64,000 bases of DNA from RGDT01 sp964630925 (GCA_964630925.1 CAZVZK010000005.1:62001-126000), one strand, 5' to 3'. Shown: positions 1-9,005, counted from the stretch's first letter. Notes: generated by a model not told the origin, from the sequence alone. Numbers and translations: made by a program.

Positions 1-3000
1 CGTCGCCCGCCCCATCTCAGGCGAGAACGCCACGTCGAGCGGCGCGTTCCACTCCGACACCGGCACGTTCAGCACCTTGCCCCGGCTCAGCAGCAGGTTG
101 CCCGACGCCGTCCACTCCTCCCCGATCTCGCCACGCAAGCGGATCTCCACGGGGCCGCTCATCGTCTCCTCGTCCATCCCCAGGGCCGCCAGCAGTTGGC
201 CCGAATCGGCCCCGGTCAGCGACACATCCATCCAGCCGCCGCCGTTGAACCGCCGCGAGACCTGCAGCCGCAATTGCCCGCCCGCCACGCCTCCCGTCAC
301 GTCGCGGAGGAAGACGCCGGCAGGGGTCAGACGCACCTCGCCGCGGATCGAGTCCGCCAGCTCGGCGTCGCCCTGCCGCAGGTCGCGCACCCCGAACCGC
401 CCCGTGCCTACCGGCGCGCCCCCGGGGCCGTCGTGCCGGTACGGCAGGTCGATGAACAACTGCCCGCTCAGGCCCCGCCCCAGCCCCAGGGCGGACGCCA
501 GACGCCCGACCTCCACCCCCTGCAAGCGCAGCCGCCCGTGCGCCTGGCCGACCGACCCCATCGGCGGCGGCGGCCACTTGCCCTCCGTGCGCATCCGCCC
601 GCCGAAGACCTCGCCCTCGGCGGTGTACGACAGCCTCCCGCCGCGCATCTCGACGCGCGCCTTCGGCCTCGTCAGCGGGATGAAGCCGACACGCAGGCGC
701 GACGACGACAGGTCCACGTCCACGTCCGCCCCCGCCGGCTGGAGCTGGGCGCGGATGGCCGCGTCGATGGTGCCGGCCAGCGTGCCCAGCGCCGGGATGC
801 GCTTCCCCAGCGCGGCGGCATCGACGCCGGCGACCCGCAGCAGCAGCTTGCCCGCCGCCCCAGGCCCCAGGTCGCCGCCCCCCGTCACCAGCCCGCGCTC
901 GAACGTGCCCTGCACCTCCGTCAGCACCAGCTTGCCGTCAGCCAACGACCACTTCGCCTGTAACGGCCCGGCCCGCAGGCCCATGAATCGCAGCGCCGTC
1001 CCGCGCACCCGCCCGGCGCCGGACGCCGACCCCAGCGAGCCCGCGAACTTGCCCGAGGCGTCCACCCCGCCCTCCAGCCCCGCCGGGATGCCCGGCACCA
1101 GCGCCACGTCGAGGCCGCGCGCCGCCGCCGTGCCCGTGTAGCGGTAGGGGGGGCGGAGGTTGAGGCCGGCCTCACCGGTGATGTCGGCGCCGAGGATGTC
1201 GGCCCGCAGGTGCGAGAGGATCAGCGTGCCGGCGTTGAGGAGGAAGTCGGCCTCCGCCTCCCGGGCCGCGACCCTGAACGCCCCGGCGTTGACGGCCCGC
1301 AGCCGGCCCGAGCCGCGGTACGCCAGCACGTCGCCGGCCCGATCCCACGGCGCCGCCACGCTCACCCGCCCCGAGACCGTGCCCGTCGCCTCGCGGCGCA
1401 GGCCTTCCGGCAGCAGCGCCCGCAGCGACGACACCTCGATGTTCTCCAGGTCCAGCGTCAACACCACATCGCCCGGCGGCGAGATGGCGGCTCGCGCCGT
1501 GCCGCTCACCCGGCCCGACCCGAGCCGCGCCGAGAGGCCTTCGAGACGCGCCAGGCCCTTGTCGTAGTTCAACGTCGCCTTCACGTCCTCCAGCGGCACC
1601 CCGGCCAGCAGGAGGCGTTTCGACGTGGCCTTGCCTTGCAGGCGGTAGGCCCGCGCGTCGCCGGCGTTGTTGAGCGGGATGCCCGCATTCACGTCCACGC
1701 TCACCCTGCCGGAGAAGCCCTCCGGAAGCGGCATCTCGACCCGCTTCGCCAGTTCCACGAGGTCGATGTCCTCGAGGGCGAACCTGGCGTCGAGGTAGGT
1801 GTCGGGCCGTCCGGGCCGGGTCAGCTTCTCCGCCCACGACATGCCGTCGAGGAGCCGCCCCGCCCCCCGCGCCGCCAGCCGCGCCAGCGACCCGACCGCG
1901 TTGGCCGCGCTGCCGGCCAGGCTCCCCGGCGTGGGCCTAGGCGGGGGCGGCGGGGCGGCGGCGAAGATCAGGTGATCGTCGAGGGCCGTCGGCTCCAGGT
2001 TCGGCTGGAAGCGGATGCGCCCGTCTTCCGCCTGGAGACGCAGCTCGATGGCGTGCTTGACCGGGAAGCCGGCCAGCGTCGCCTCGTCGATGCGGCCCTT
2101 GCCGCTCCCCGATGTCTTCACCTTGCCGCCGGCCACCGCGAGGCGGAGGTCGGCGTCGCCGGTGATCTTGCCGTCGAGCTGCTTCGGCAGCTCCCACTTC
2201 GCCGGCAGCGCCCGCAGCCCCAGGCCGCGGACCGCCAGGCCGAACCGCATGGCCGTCGCCTCCCCGCGGAAGTCGAGGGTGGCGTTGAGGCCGAGCGTGC
2301 CGCCCGCCGCCTCCCCCTTGACCTTCTCCAGTGTCACGAGGCCGTCCTCGATGACGGCCCTCCCGCTGACGCCCCTGGTGTTCAGGCCTATGCTGGGGAC
2401 GCTCACGAGCGAGTCGGCCGGCTCCACGGTGACGCGGTAATTCACCTTGTCGGTGCGCGTCGAGAGGCGGACGAGGACATCGGCGGGCGTCCTGCCCGTC
2501 ACCGACACCTGCTCCCACACCGCCGCCGGGACGTAGGGCAGCGTCGCCAGCTTCTTCGGATCGACCGCGACCGGCGGGGCCTTGAGCGTGATGCGCGTCT
2601 CCGCGTCGGAGTTCGAGAGTGTGACGCCGGCGTCCCACTTACCCCACGCCGCGTCCTCCAGTTTGCCCGTCAGGCTGAAGCCGGTGTCGGCGTCGCCGTC
2701 CAGGGTGCCGGACGCCTTCTCGACCCGGAACGGCGGCCGCCCCGCCTGGATCAGCGCGAGCGGCAGCCCCGAAAAGCCCACACCGTACTTGACGTAGGGC
2801 GACGTGCCGAGGAACGTCAGGGACACGTCCAGCGGCGAGCTGCCCTTCGCCTCGATGGTGTCCCAGACGGCCGTCGGCACGAACGGGATGGAGCGCAGGC
2901 GTTCCGGCGTGATGTCCGCCGAGGCGTGCTTCAACTTCAGGGCCAGCTCCGCCGGCTCGCCCTTGAGCGAGCCGGAGAGGGCGAACGTGCCCCAGTCCGG

Positions 3001-3534
3001 GTCGGCGGCGGTGCCGGTGATGGCTTCGCCGCGAGTCGTGGCGGAGATGCCGCCCAGGGTGAAGGGCCTGCGGCCCTCCTGGAGGATGGTGACGCGGGCG
3101 TCGCGGATGTCGATGGCCGGGAACGCGCCGCCGCCCGCCGGCGTCGGGAGTTTGGTGAGGAGGTTGCCGTCACGATCGAAACGAAGGGTCAGGGCGACGC
3201 CGTCGAGGCGGAGGTCGGTGGGCAGGCGGCGTCCCAGCAAGGAGCCGACGGCGGAGAGGCCGAGGCGGGCCTCGGACGCGGTGAGGAAGGGGGCCGCGCC
3301 GCCGGGGTCGGGGATGACCAGGCCGGTGACGGAGGTCTCGCCGAACAGGCCGACGCTGGCGGACTCCAACGTGGCTTCCGCGCCGAGGGCCCTGGCGATC
3401 TCGGCGCGGAGGATGTCGGCGGAGCGTGCGGGGGTGAGGTAGAGCCGGACGCCGAGGAGGGCGACGGCGGCGAGGCAAGCCAGGACGGCGAGGGCGACGA
3501 GGGCGCGGCGGCGCCAGCGTGGCTTTCGGTTCAT
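1..3534 (-). CDS. AsmA/TamB-like membrane-anchored protein, N-terminal 1178 residues (open at left edge)
   Basis: The minus strand is open from an ATG at 3532-3534 to the window edge with no stop, 1178 codons. The N-terminus is basic (MNRKPRWRRR) followed by one hydrophobic segment at about residues 11-32, so the protein is probably anchored in the inner membrane with a long periplasmic part. The remainder is a repetitive beta-rich sequence with recurring phrases such as GxVSGxA, LxLxNIEVSSL and ATLNYDKGLARLEGLSARL, typical of AsmA, YhdP and TamB proteins that work in envelope biogenesis and lipid transport. The family call rests on this overall texture, not on a catalytic motif. The C-terminus lies outside the window. 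The opposite strand also carries long open frames, but these lack signal peptides and family motifs. Confidence 0.75.
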   Translation of the reverse strand, partial: MNRKPRWRRRALVALAVLACLAAVALLGVRLYLTPARSADILRAEIARALGAEATLESASVGLFGETSVTGLVIPDPGGAAPFLTASEARLGLSAVGSLLGRRLPTDLRLDGVALTLRFDRDGNLLTKLPTPAGGGAFPAIDIRDARVTILQEGRRPFTLGGISATTRGEAITGTAADPDWGTFALSGSLKGEPAELALKLKHASADITPERLRSIPFVPTAVWDTIEAKGSSPLDVSLTFLGTSPYVKYGVGFSGLPLALIQAGRPPFRVEKASGTLDGDADTGFSLTGKLEDAAWGKWDAGVTLSNSDAETRITLKAPPVAVDPKKLATLPYVPAAVWEQVSVTGRTPADVLVRLSTRTDKVNYRVTVEPADSLVSVPSIGLNTRGVSGRAVIEDGLVTLEKVKGEAAGGTLGLNATLDFRGEATAMRFGLAVRGLGLRALPAKWELPKQLDGKITGDADLRLAVAGGKVKTSGSGKGRIDEATLAGFPVKHAIELRLQAEDGRIRFQPNLEPTALDDHLIFAAAPPPPPRPTPGSLAGSAANAVGSLARLAARGAGRLLDGMSWAEKLTRPGRPDTYLDARFALEDIDLVELAKRVEMPLPEGFSGRVSVDVNAGIPLNNAGDARAYRLQGKATSKRLLLAGVPLEDVKATLNYDKGLARLEGLSARLGSGRVSGTARAAISPPGDVVLTLDLENIEVSSLRALLPEGLRREATGTVSGRVSVAAPWDRAGDVLAYRGSGRLRAVNAGAFRVAAREAEADFLLNAGTLILSHLRADILGADITGEAGLNLRPPYRYTGTAAARGLDVALVPGIPAGLEGGVDASGKFAGSLGSASGAGRVRGTALRFMGLRAGPLQAKWSLADGKLVLTEVQGTFERGLVTGGGDLGPGAAGKLLLRVAGVDAAALGKRIPALGTLAGTIDAAIRAQLQPAGADVDVDLSSSRLRVGFIPLTRPKARVEMRGGRLSYTAEGEVFGGRMRTEGKWPPPPMGSVGQAHGRLRLQGVEVGRLASALGLGRGLSGQLFIDLPYRHDGPGGAPVGTGRFGVRDLRQGDAELADSIRGEVRLTPAGVFLRDVTGGVAGGQLRLQVSRRFNGGGWMDVSLTGADSGQLLAALGMDEETMSGPVEIRLRGEIGEEWTASGNLLLSRGKVLNVPVSEWNAPLDVAFSPEMGRAT

Positions 3535-3882
3535 GGTTCTGCCCCGTCGGAGGGCGGGCCGCCCCCAGTGATTGTACGGAATGCCCTACCCGGCCGTCGG
3601 GGGAGGGTTTCAGCGCCTTGTAGCAGCACGGCCGCCCGCACGCAACGCCACACCGACGGGGCAATTCGCGCGCCGCCCGATCCGAACGCCACGGCCCGCG
3701 TGTCGGCTGTGACGTAGGCGTGACGGACGCCAAGATGAGAAATCGATGATACGAGCCGGAATCCAGATTCCGCTGATTTGCGAGACTCCCCGCCCCGGAC
3801 GCGGTTCCATATGCTGGGACATCGGGCCTCCCGGTGGGTGGGGGCCGAGCCGCACATCTTGCATCATTTTGAGGAGACTCGC
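3535..3882. other. Intergenic region between divergent genes
   Basis: About 350 bases between the minus-strand AsmA-like gene and the plus-strand secreted protein. I see no convincing ORF, RNA gene or strong -35/-10 pair. The only clear element is the purine-rich GAGGAG at 3871-3876, which serves as ribosome binding site of the gene starting at 3883. Confidence 0.5.
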
Positions 3883-4269
3883 ATGCTGCGTCGCACGCTG
3901 GGGGCCATGGCCGTCCTGTTCGGGATCGCCGGCCTGGTCATGGGCGAGGAGACCCGGGGGACGATCACCAAGATCGAGGACGACTCGATCACGATCACCA
4001 CGGGCGGTGGGTTCGGCAAGAAGGGCGAGGAGAAGACCTTCAAGATCTCCAAGGAGGTCAAGGTCATCCGCGTCGTCGGCAAGGACAAGGACGAGGTCAA
4101 GCTGAGCGTCGCCGACCTCAAGGCGGCCCACAAGGTCACGAACGTGTTCATCACCGTCGTCCACGAGGGCGAGACCGCCAGCGAGATCAAGGCCGGCGGC
4201 TTCGGCGGCGGCTTCAAGATGGGCGGCAAGAAGGACGCCAAGAAGAAGAAGGACAAGGACGCCGAGTGA
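3883..4269 (+). CDS. Small secreted protein with lysine-rich tail, unknown function
   Basis: 128 residues. The start is the ATG at 3883, seven bases after GAGGAG; an in-frame upstream extension has no ribosome binding site and would bury the signal peptide. Residues 1-20 (MLRRTLGAMAVLFGIAGLVM) form a Sec signal peptide ending near GEE. The mature part begins with a short beta-like segment (RGTITKIEDDSITI), is rich in charged residues, and ends in a glycine stretch and a strongly basic tail (KKDAKKKKDKDAE). I do not recognise a family. A strong hairpin follows at 4290, so it is probably transcribed alone. Confidence 0.7.
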   Translation: MLRRTLGAMAVLFGIAGLVMGEETRGTITKIEDDSITITTGGGFGKKGEEKTFKISKEVKVIRVVGKDKDEVKLSVADLKAAHKVTNVFITVVHEGETASEIKAGGFGGGFKMGGKKDAKKKKDKDAE

Positions 4270-4289
4270 CACCTCGCGTCTGAAAGCAC

Positions 4290-4328
4290 ACGACGCCCGG
4301 CGGGCCTCCCCGCCGGGCGTCGTCGTTT
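4290..4328 (+). terminator. GC-rich intrinsic terminator
   Basis: A perfect 15-bp stem (4290-4304 with 4309-4323) closes a four-base loop, 20 bases after the stop codon at 4269, followed by a short T run at 4326-4328. It fits a rho-independent terminator for the upstream secreted-protein gene, although the T tract is weak. Confidence 0.65.
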
Positions 4329-4352
4329 CCCCCTCGGCAGTCACCCGATTCG

Positions 4353-4458
4353 GGCTTCTCGTAGAGCACGCATCCTGCGTGCTCCCGTCCCCCTTGGGGG
4401 CCGTCACGCCCTGCCGAGTGCCCGCGGAGCACGCAGGATGCGTGCTGTACGAGAAGCC
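4353..4458. repeat. Long near-perfect inverted repeat, 32-bp arms
   Basis: Left arm 4353-4384 and right arm 4427-4458 match as reverse complements at 31 of 32 positions, with a 42-base spacer. Each arm contains its own smaller palindrome (GCACGCA-TCC-TGCGTGC). It lies between the terminator of the upstream gene and the promoter of the GntR operon. It may be a non-coding mobile or REP-like palindrome; no ORF is inside. Confidence 0.8.
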
Positions 4459-4488
4459 GCCCTCCCCGCCCCCTTCTCCGCAAGTTTT

Positions 4489-4543
4489 TTGTATCACACC
4501 GTTGACACAAGCCGCGCCTCGCTGTATCATGTCACTGATACAA
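4489..4543 (+). promoter_or_regulatory. Promoter and probable GntR operator of the ABC operon
   Basis: A -35 TTGACA at 4502-4507 and a -10 TATCAT at 4525-4530 are separated by exactly 17 bases. The dyad TGTATCA (4523-4529) and TGATACA (4536-4542), with a six-base centre, overlaps the -10. A third half-site TTGTATCA lies at 4489-4496, just upstream of the -35. This is the pattern expected if the downstream GntR protein represses its own operon by blocking RNA polymerase. Confidence 0.75.
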
Positions 4544-4557
4544 GCGAGGGCGGGCCG

Positions 4558-4935
4558 ATGGAGCTACGCATCCACCCGGACGGCGTGCCGATCTTCCAGC
4601 AGATCGTCCGGCAGGTGAAGCATCTGGTGGCGTCGGGCCGGCTGCGGCCCGGCGATGAGCTGGACCCTATCCGCGTCCTGGCGGAGCGGCTCCTCGTAGC
4701 CCCGAACACCGTCGTCCGCGCCTACGCCGAGCTGGAGAAGGCCGGCGTGGTCGTCAAGCGGGGCACGGCGGGGACGTTCGTCGCCGACAGCCCGCCACGC
4801 CTCTCCGCCAGGGAGCGCGCCGACGCCCTCGCCCCGCACATCGGGCGGCTGCTGGACGAAGCCCACGCCCTGGGGGTCCCGCCCGACGAGGCCATCGAGC
4901 TGGTTCGCAAGCAGGCGGAAGGGGGCCGACGATGA
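4558..4935 (+). CDS. GntR family transcriptional regulator, YtrA type
   Basis: 125 residues. Start at the ATG 4558, after the purine-rich GCGAGGGCGGG. Residues about 8-75 form the GntR winged helix (PIFQQIVRQVKHLVASG, then PNTVVRAYAELEKAGVV). Only about 50 residues follow, with no room for a FadR or UTRA effector domain, which places it in the short YtrA subfamily that typically represses ABC transporter operons. Its stop codon overlaps the start of the ABC ATPase by four bases (ATGA), so the two are translationally coupled. The palindrome over its promoter is the likely operator; the inducing signal cannot be told from sequence. Confidence 0.92.
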   Translation: MELRIHPDGVPIFQQIVRQVKHLVASGRLRPGDELDPIRVLAERLLVAPNTVVRAYAELEKAGVVVKRGTAGTFVADSPPRLSARERADALAPHIGRLLDEAHALGVPPDEAIELVRKQAEGGRR

Positions 4936-5819
4936 GCGAATGGGTGGTCGAGGTCGAGACGCTGAGCCGCACCTTCGGACGCCACAAGGCGCTCGACGCC
5001 GTCAGCCTGCGCGTGCCGCGTGGCTGCGTGCTTGGCCTCGTCGGCGTCAACGGGTCGGGCAAGACGACGCTGCTGCGCCACGTCCTGGGCCTGTACAGGC
5101 CGCAGGCCGGCCGCGTGCGCGTCTTCGGGCTCGACCCCGTCGGCGACCCGGTGGGCGTCCTGGGACGCATCGGCTTCATGAGCGAGGAGGCCGACCTGCC
5201 GGACTGGATGCGCGTCGATGAATTGCTCCGCTACACGGCGGCGTTCCACCCGAAATGGGACATGGCCTTCGCCCGCTCGCTCTGCGCCGACTTCGGCCTC
5301 GCCGAGGGGATGCGGGTCCGCGCCCTTTCCCGCGGCCTGCGGGCGCGGGCGGCGCTCGTCACCGCGCTGGCCCACCGGCCCGACCTGCTCGTCCTCGACG
5401 AGCCGTCGGCGGGCCTCGACCCGCTGGCGCGGCGCGACATCCTCCAGGCCGTCGTGCGGGCCGCCTCCGGCGCCCAGCAGACCATCCTGTTCTCGTCGCA
5501 CCTGCTCGACGAGGTCGAGCGCGTCGCCGACCGCGTGGCACTCATCGACGCGGGCCGCGTCGTGTTCGACGGGCCGCTCGATGACGTGCGCGGCAGGCAC
5601 CGCCGGCTGACGCTGCACTTCGGCGAGCCGCGCGAGTCGCCGCCGGCGCTGGCGGGCGTGCTGTCGTGGGTCGGGGGTGGGCGCGAGTGGACGGCTTTGT
5701 TCGAGGGCGACCCCGAGACGATGCACGCCGGGGCCGCCGCGGCCGGCGGGCGCGTCGTCGAGGAGGCCGAGCCGGGCCTGGATGAGCTGTTCGCCGCCCA
5801 CGCGGGGAGGAAGCCATGA
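4932..5819 (+). CDS. ABC transporter ATP-binding protein
   Basis: 295 residues. Walker A GVNGSGKTT at 38-46, Walker B DLLVLDEP at 151-158, D-loop SAGLD and switch histidine H190 (FSSH). The signature motif is degenerate (LSRGL at 132-136 instead of LSGGQ), and the Q-loop position reads FMSEEADLPDW without the usual glutamine. It overlaps the GntR gene by four bases upstream and the membrane protein by four bases downstream, giving a regulator-ATPase-permease operon. The substrate is unknown; the Bacillus ytr operon has a comparable layout and responds to cell-wall antibiotics, but that is only an analogy. Confidence 0.92.
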   Translation: MSEWVVEVETLSRTFGRHKALDAVSLRVPRGCVLGLVGVNGSGKTTLLRHVLGLYRPQAGRVRVFGLDPVGDPVGVLGRIGFMSEEADLPDWMRVDELLRYTAAFHPKWDMAFARSLCADFGLAEGMRVRALSRGLRARAALVTALAHRPDLLVLDEPSAGLDPLARRDILQAVVRAASGAQQTILFSSHLLDEVERVADRVALIDAGRVVFDGPLDDVRGRHRRLTLHFGEPRESPPALAGVLSWVGGGREWTALFEGDPETMHAGAAAAGGRVVEEAEPGLDELFAAHAGRKP

Positions 5820-7318
5820 CCCCACGCCTCGCGCTCGTCTGGGAGCTATTCGCCGCCCAGCGGTGGCTGGCCGTGCCGACCTTCGCCGCCCTCCTCCTCG
5901 CCGCCGCCGTCGTCCCGCTCCTGCCGGAGGCGGCGCGGATCCCCCACGTCGGCGGGTACGTCACCCTCGCCCTGATCGTGCCGCTCGTGGGCGTGCTGGC
6001 CAACCTCGCCCACGGCGCCCAGGGCCGGCTGGAGGAGCGGCCCTCAATGTTCCCGCGCCGCCTGCTGCTCCTGCCCGTGTCGTCCCTGACGCTCTCCCTC
6101 ACCCCGATGCTCTGCGGCACGGCCGTTTCCCTGACGGTTTGGCTCGTGATCGGGCTGGTCATCCTGCCGGCGTGCGGCGTGTGGCTGCCCCTCTGGCCGG
6201 GCTTCGCCATCGCGGCGGGGACGGCCTGGGTACAGGCTCTGTGCTGGATGCCGTTCCCGCTTCCCTGGCTACGCCTCGCGGTGCTCGTGCTTCTGATCAT
6301 GACGTTCATCCCGGCGCAATTCATGCCTCCGGTGGTGGCCGAGGCCGTCCTGTCCCTGGTGACATTGGCGGGCTACGCCGTCGGCCTCGCCGGCGTCCGG
6401 CTGGCCCGGAGCGGCGCCGGCGAGGCCGAGCCCGCCTCGATCCCGGTGTTCTCGGACGCCCCGACCCGGCCCCCGTTCGCCTCGCCGATGGCCGCCCAGG
6501 GCTGGCTCGAGTGGCGGACGCATGGGCTGGTCGGCCTGCTGCTCTTCGCGCTGGGGCTCGTCAACGTCGTCCCGCTCATGTTCATGGCCCGGCGGGCGCT
6601 CGATCAGGAGGTGTTGTACCAGCTGGCCCCGTGGCTGCGCGCCCTCGTGGACGCGGCGGGCAAGGGGGGGGCGCTGGCGCTGCTCCCGCTGGCGATGCCC
6701 GCGTTCGTCGTCCTCGCGGCAGGCCCCGACCTCGCCCGCTACACGAGGGAGCAGGCCCGCGGTAAGTTCCCCTTCTTCTTCCTGACCAGGCCGTTCGACG
6801 ACGGCCAGCTCCTCGCCTCGAAGCAGCGCTTCGGCGCCCTGCTCCTCGCCTGGGCGTGGGGCATGTCCTTGCTCGTCGCCCTCGTTTTCCTGGCCGGCCA
6901 CGGCCTCCTCGCCGACACGGCGGGCCACCTGACAGCGTCCTTCGGCCCGGCGTGGTGGCTCCTCCTGATCCTCGCCCTCGCGGCCGGCTTCGTGCTGAGC
7001 TGGCTGTGGATGATCTCGGGCCTGTGGGCGGGGTTCGCCGGCTCAATGACGGGGGCGGTGGGCGGGATCCTGGCGACGTTCTCCCTGCCGTCGGGCCTGT
7101 GGCTGGGGTGGGGCTGGCTGGTGGCCCTGTCCGTCGCGGTCAACGTCGCGCCCATGCTGTGGGTGCTGCGCGGCTGGCGGCTGCGGGCGGCACTGGCCGT
7201 GACGGCGGCGGGCGCCGTGAGTGCCCTGCTCGGGTGGCCCCTCGTGGCTCTCGTCCTGTGGCCGGTGCCCGGCCTGTTGGCGGCGCGTCCGGCGCTGGAG
7301 CGGCTGCGGCACTCGTGA
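5816..7318 (+). CDS. Polytopic membrane protein, probable ABC permease subunit
   Basis: 500 residues, largely hydrophobic, with roughly ten or more membrane-spanning stretches spread over the whole length (for example residues 18-37, 48-66 and the repeated segments after residue 350). There is no signal peptide or enzyme motif. It starts inside the ATPase stop codon (ATGA overlap at 5816-5819) and ends the operon. Position and hydropathy support its being the membrane partner of the ATPase; the sequence itself shows no conserved permease motif I can name. The next gene is convergent, 18 bases beyond the stop. Confidence 0.8.
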   Translation: MTPRLALVWELFAAQRWLAVPTFAALLLAAAVVPLLPEAARIPHVGGYVTLALIVPLVGVLANLAHGAQGRLEERPSMFPRRLLLLPVSSLTLSLTPMLCGTAVSLTVWLVIGLVILPACGVWLPLWPGFAIAAGTAWVQALCWMPFPLPWLRLAVLVLLIMTFIPAQFMPPVVAEAVLSLVTLAGYAVGLAGVRLARSGAGEAEPASIPVFSDAPTRPPFASPMAAQGWLEWRTHGLVGLLLFALGLVNVVPLMFMARRALDQEVLYQLAPWLRALVDAAGKGGALALLPLAMPAFVVLAAGPDLARYTREQARGKFPFFFLTRPFDDGQLLASKQRFGALLLAWAWGMSLLVALVFLAGHGLLADTAGHLTASFGPAWWLLLILALAAGFVLSWLWMISGLWAGFAGSMTGAVGGILATFSLPSGLWLGWGWLVALSVAVNVAPMLWVLRGWRLRAALAVTAAGAVSALLGWPLVALVLWPVPGLLAARPALERLRHS

Positions 7319-7336
7319 GGCCCGGCCGGCCGCCGC

Positions 7337-8155
7337 TCACAGGCCGGACTTGAGATACAGCCACTCCATGTAGCACTTGACGTGGGCCGTGCGGACGCCG
7401 ATCGGGTCGTCGATCTCGAGGATGGCGACGCCGGGGGCGCAGTCCAGGGGCACCCGGAAGAACAGGATCTCCCCCCTCTCCAGCGGGATGAAGACCGGCA
7501 GCGGGACCCAGTTGCCCTCCGGGCCCATCGGCATGTTGATCCGGACGCAGCGCATCGAGCTGTAGAGGACACGCTCACGGCCGCCGCTTAGGGTCTCGGT
7601 GCGCCGCATCGACAGCGTGACGACGGCGCCCTGCCGCCTCCAGAACGCCAGGGGGTCCCTGGGGGCGCCAGCCTCGCGGGCCAGCTTGGGCACGTCGCCG
7701 GCAGGGACGCGGAGCTTGCCCTTCAGGACGCCCTCCTGGTTCGCCTCCGAGGTGGCGATGCAGTTGCGGAGCCGCTTCTCCAGCCAGGCCGGGGGCGCCA
7801 GCTCGAGCGCCTTCCTGTAGTGCCAGATCGCTTGCCTGTACCGCCCGACGCGCTGGCAGATGTTGCCGCGGTTCATCCAGACCTGGGGGATCTTCGGGTC
7901 GATCTCCATGGCCCGGTCCATCGCCTCCAGGGCGGTGGTGAACTCCCGCAGGTCGGAGTAGGCGGAGCCGCGGATCAGGTGCAGCCAGGCGTCTTTCGGG
8001 TGATGCACGAGGGCGGCATCGGCGATGGAGATCGCCTCGCGCGGCTTGCGGGCCTCACAGCACGCGATGGCCGCCTTGTGGGCCTTGCCGAGATCCATCG
8101 CCGACACGGGGGAGGGGGCCGCCAGGGCGGCCAGGGCGATGAGCAGGGTACGCAT
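7337..8155 (-). CDS. Secreted TPR-repeat protein
   Basis: 272 residues, start ATG at 8153-8155. Residues 1-20 form a Sec signal peptide (MRTLLIALAALAAPSPVSA). Residues about 22-150 contain three to four tetratricopeptide repeats (for example AWLHLIRGSAYSDLREFTTA and PQVWMNRGNICQRVGRY). A C-terminal domain of about 120 residues follows, which I do not recognise and which looks beta-rich. TPRs mediate protein-protein contacts. The gene is convergent with the ABC permease and is followed upstream, on the same strand, by a HisA-like gene 80 bases away. Confidence 0.8.
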   Translation of the reverse strand: MRTLLIALAALAAPSPVSAMDLGKAHKAAIACCEARKPREAISIADAALVHHPKDAWLHLIRGSAYSDLREFTTALEAMDRAMEIDPKIPQVWMNRGNICQRVGRYRQAIWHYRKALELAPPAWLEKRLRNCIATSEANQEGVLKGKLRVPAGDVPKLAREAGAPRDPLAFWRRQGAVVTLSMRRTETLSGGRERVLYSSMRCVRINMPMGPEGNWVPLPVFIPLERGEILFFRVPLDCAPGVAILEIDDPIGVRTAHVKCYMEWLYLKSGL

Positions 8156-8235
8156 CGGGGATTTCCTTTGTTGGGTGCTGTCTGCTTCAGTTACGCGGCC
8201 CCTCGGCCGGCGTGACAGGCCCGCCCCCGCCGCTC

Positions 8236-8928
8236 TCACCCCGCGCCCCCATACGCCTCCAGGCCGGGCCGTCCCAGCCGCCCGTCGTGCAGCGCCGACC
8301 CCACCAGGACGCCATCCACACCCAGTGCCTCCAGCCGGTCCAGATCGGCCACGCCGGAGACGCCGCCGCCCGCGAGGATCTCCAGGTCCGGGTATTCCTC
8401 CTGCATCCACGCGAGAAGCCCCTCGGTCCCGATCCCCCCGCCGGTGCCCACGCGGGCCAGGTCGAGGACGATCACCGAGCGCACGCCGCGGCGCACCGCC
8501 TCGGAGACGATCGCCTGCGGCCCGTCCGGCCAGCCCGGCCCGGCCAGAGGGACGCCGCCCTTGAGGTCGAGCGAAAAGACCAGCCCCGGACGCAGCACAC
8601 CAGGCCCCGTCAGCGTCTCCAACCCGGCGACGACGCGCCACGGCCCGTCCGGCGCCTCCGCACGCATCCCGCAATCGACGAGCAGCTCCAGCCCCTCGCC
8701 GACGAGCGCGTGGTACAGGCCGGGGTCGGGCGTGCCGGTGCGGATGGCGTCGAGGTCGGCGAGGTACAGCTCGCGGATGCCGAGATCGCGCCTCATGGCA
8801 CCGGCGATGGCGAGCGGGTCGCTCCCTCTGGCGAGGACGCTGCGCACTGGGAGGTATTCGTCGCGCCGCCCGCCGACGGCGTGGACGGCGGCCCCGCCCT
8901 TCACATCCAGCACGCCGATGACACGCAT
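8236..8928 (-). CDS. HisA/HisF-like TIM-barrel protein (COG1411-like)
   Basis: 230 residues, start ATG at 8926-8928 (MRVIGVLDVKGGAAVHA). It keeps the layout of proFAR isomerase: an N-terminal strand with D8 and K10, a central LDLKGG, and a C-terminal phosphate-binding pair (ILAGGGVSGVADLDRLEALGV, then GVLVGSALHDG). It is shorter than HisA and lies alone, with no his genes nearby. As I recall, such HisA-related proteins occur in methanogens, methylotrophs and planctomycetes and have been linked to C1-cofactor biosynthesis, but nothing in this neighbourhood supports or refutes that. A longer upstream in-frame extension is rejected because it lacks barrel sequence. Confidence 0.8.
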   Translation of the reverse strand: MRVIGVLDVKGGAAVHAVGGRRDEYLPVRSVLARGSDPLAIAGAMRRDLGIRELYLADLDAIRTGTPDPGLYHALVGEGLELLVDCGMRAEAPDGPWRVVAGLETLTGPGVLRPGLVFSLDLKGGVPLAGPGWPDGPQAIVSEAVRRGVRSVIVLDLARVGTGGGIGTEGLLAWMQEEYPDLEILAGGGVSGVADLDRLEALGVDGVLVGSALHDGRLGRPGLEAYGGAG

Positions 8929-9005
8929 CCGCCCCTCCGATTCCGCGCCCGCCGGCAATTCCTGACCTATGCTTCCTTCGGCCCCGGAACAAGCAGGAGC
9001 GGCCG

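Noticed and set aside
1210..3717. An 835-codon open frame on the plus strand
   Set aside because: It is antisense to the AsmA-like gene, is dominated by R, G, A and Q as expected from the shifted frame of a GC-rich gene, and has no signal peptide or motif.
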